Positions 12,380 to 13,072 of a stretch of 13,072 bases of DNA are shown here, piece by piece (position 1 is the first letter of the stretch; each line of letters begins with the position of its first letter). The DNA is taken from assembly GCA_008933525.1 (NCBI GenBank), contig WBUV01000043.1, forward strand, positions 1 through 13,072. Direction: 5' to 3'. The notes under the pieces are model-generated. The model made no database searches, was not told where the DNA came from, and saw only the letters and a program-made list of their open reading frames with translations. This stretch comes from Bacteroidales bacterium (GTDB lineage Bacteria; Bacteroidota; Bacteroidia; Bacteroidales; Tenuifilaceae). The translations under genes were made by a program, and so were the position numbers.

Positions 12380-12892
12380 ATGCAGAAAAGTATTGAACTA
12401 GTTAAGACCGATATAACAACCCTAGATATTGATGCAATTGTTAACGCAGCAAATCAGAGTTTGCTTGGTGGAGGTGGCGTTGATGGAGCTATACACAGAG
12501 CCGCAGGACCTGATCTTTTAGCAGAATGCAAAAAAATTGGCGGTTGCCCAACAGGCGAAGCTAAAATCACGAAGGGATACAACTTAAAAGCTAAATACAT
12601 AATTCACACTGTTGGTCCAATATGGAAAAGTGGAACTGAAAATGAAACTGTACTTCTCCGAAAGGCCTATACCAACAGCCTAAGCATTGCCAATGAACAC
12701 AGAATTAAAACCATTGCTTTCCCAAATATTAGCACTGGTGTTTATGGGTTCCCAAAACAACTTGCTGCTGAGATTGCAATAAAAATTACCAGGGCATTTA
12801 TTGAAAAAAATAAATATCCTCAAAAAGTAATTTTTGTATGTTTTGACGAGGAAAACTATAATATCTATAATGCAATTTTAAAAAACAACTAG
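12380..12892 (+). CDS. ymdB: Macrodomain protein, O-acetyl-ADP-ribose/ADP-ribosyl hydrolase (YmdB/MacroD type)
   Basis: A 170-aa single macrodomain that hydrolyses O-acetyl-ADP-ribose and, in MacroD-type members, removes ADP-ribose from acidic residues of proteins. The family pattern is complete: [20 protein letters not shown] (20-39) with Asn25 and Asp35 at the same positions as the catalytic pair known from E. coli YmdB, then [14 protein letters not shown] (56-69), [10 protein letters not shown] (73-82) and the phosphate-binding loop [12 protein letters not shown] (114-125). Length (YmdB 177 aa) and absence of extra domains agree. The start, ATG 12380, is 3 nt after the helicase stop, so the two genes probably share a transcript. 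Because the partner is a helicase, the enzyme may act on ADP-ribosylated DNA-repair substrates or nucleic acid, but YmdB-like proteins also occur alone as metabolite hydrolases. The gene symbol refers to the family rather than proven orthology. Confidence 0.9.
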   Translation: MQKSIELVKTDITTLDIDAIVNAANQSLLGGGGVDGAIHRAAGPDLLAECKKIGGCPTGEAKITKGYNLKAKYIIHTVGPIWKSGTENETVLLRKAYTNSLSIANEHRIKTIAFPNISTGVYGFPKQLAAEIAIKITRAFIEKNKYPQKVIFVCFDEENYNIYNAILKNN

Positions 12893-12947
12893 ATTAACAA
12901 TAGTATAGGGGCATTTTTTTAAATTTTCATTCAATTTGGCTTTACAT

Positions 12948-13072
12948 CTAAATATTAATCTCGTACTTTTCAAGTCTCCTGTCCAACGATTGTCTTGTGA
13001 TATTAAGTAATTGGGCTGTTTCTGCTTTCTTGTAGCCAGTTTTTTCCAACGCTTTCATTATCACAATTTTTT
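12948..13072 (-). CDS. Sigma-54-dependent (NtrC-family) response regulator, C-terminal fragment
   Basis: The minus strand is open from the window edge to the TAG at 12948-12950 and encodes about 41 residues: KIVIMKALEKTGYKKAETAQ followed by LLNITRQSLDRRLEKYEINI. This is the Fis-type helix-turn-helix at the end of NtrC/AtoC-type activators: a helix IVIMKALEKTGYKKAETAQLL, a turn, and the recognition helix TRQSLDRRLEKYEI. The receiver and AAA+ domains lie outside the window, so whether it is a phosphorylated response regulator or another sigma-54 activator cannot be seen. It converges on the macrodomain gene across 55 bp without a clear terminator hairpin. Confidence 0.85.
   Translation of the reverse strand, partial: KIVIMKALEKTGYKKAETAQLLNITRQSLDRRLEKYEINI

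Noticed and set aside
4726..13072. Pairing of the kinase-less sensor with the NtrC-type regulator at the window end
   Set aside because: They are more than 7 kb apart on opposite strands with unrelated genes between, and the sensor has no phosphotransfer domain.

Overview
The window looks like a chromosomal segment from a member of the Bacteroidota, probably Bacteroidales-like. The DNA is AT-rich and Shine-Dalgarno motifs are largely absent. Several promoters fit the Bacteroidota sigma-factor pattern (TTG or TTTG, about 19-20 bp, then TAnnTTTG). A DUF3822 gene, a small membrane-anchored protein ending in NNAGNWE and rsmD lie together, an arrangement I associate with this phylum. No insertion sequence, phage gene, CRISPR array or plasmid function is visible, so this reads as core and moderately accessory chromosome. 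No stretch of 300 bases lacks a gene; the longest gap (2151-2388) holds only a probable terminator.

Layout. 1-225 (-): 5' part of ung, cut by the window edge. 374-679 (+): small acidic protein of unknown function. 765-1922 (+): YqhD-type alcohol/aldehyde reductase. It converges on a 65-residue Cys-rich protein (1953-2150, -), with a strong shared terminator between them. 2389-4551 (-): a four-gene stress operon, transcribed as ECF sigma factor, zinc-finger anti-sigma factor, membrane-anchored Spy/CpxP-like protein, secreted Spy/CpxP-like protein. 4726-8450 (+): a four-helix-bundle plus HAMP membrane protein with no kinase or methyl-accepting output domain, then two tandem TrkH potassium transporter genes of identical length. 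The second trkH has its own near-consensus promoter. 8585-8884 (-): two tandem tRNA-Asp(GTC) genes with promoter and terminator. 8897-10878 (-): a pilin-like single-TM protein, a DUF3822 protein and the 16S rRNA methyltransferase RsmD, closely packed. 10964-12892 (+): an SF1B RecD-like/Dda-like helicase followed 3 nt later by a macrodomain (YmdB/MacroD type) ADP-ribose hydrolase. 12948-13072 (-): the last ~40 codons of an NtrC-type sigma-54 activator with a Fis-type DNA-binding helix-turn-helix.

How the genes fit together. The sigma/anti-sigma/Spy cluster resembles envelope-stress modules in which periplasmic LTxxQ proteins sense or buffer misfolded protein or metal. The TrkH pair handles K+ uptake or osmotic adaptation and has no TrkA gating subunit nearby. 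The output-less sensor is separated from the first trkH by one nucleotide and may regulate it directly. The helicase-macrodomain pair suggests DNA processing combined with ADP-ribose metabolism. The strongest candidate for something undescribed is the 4HB-HAMP protein coupled to tandem TrkH; the rest are recognisable families in partly unusual combinations.
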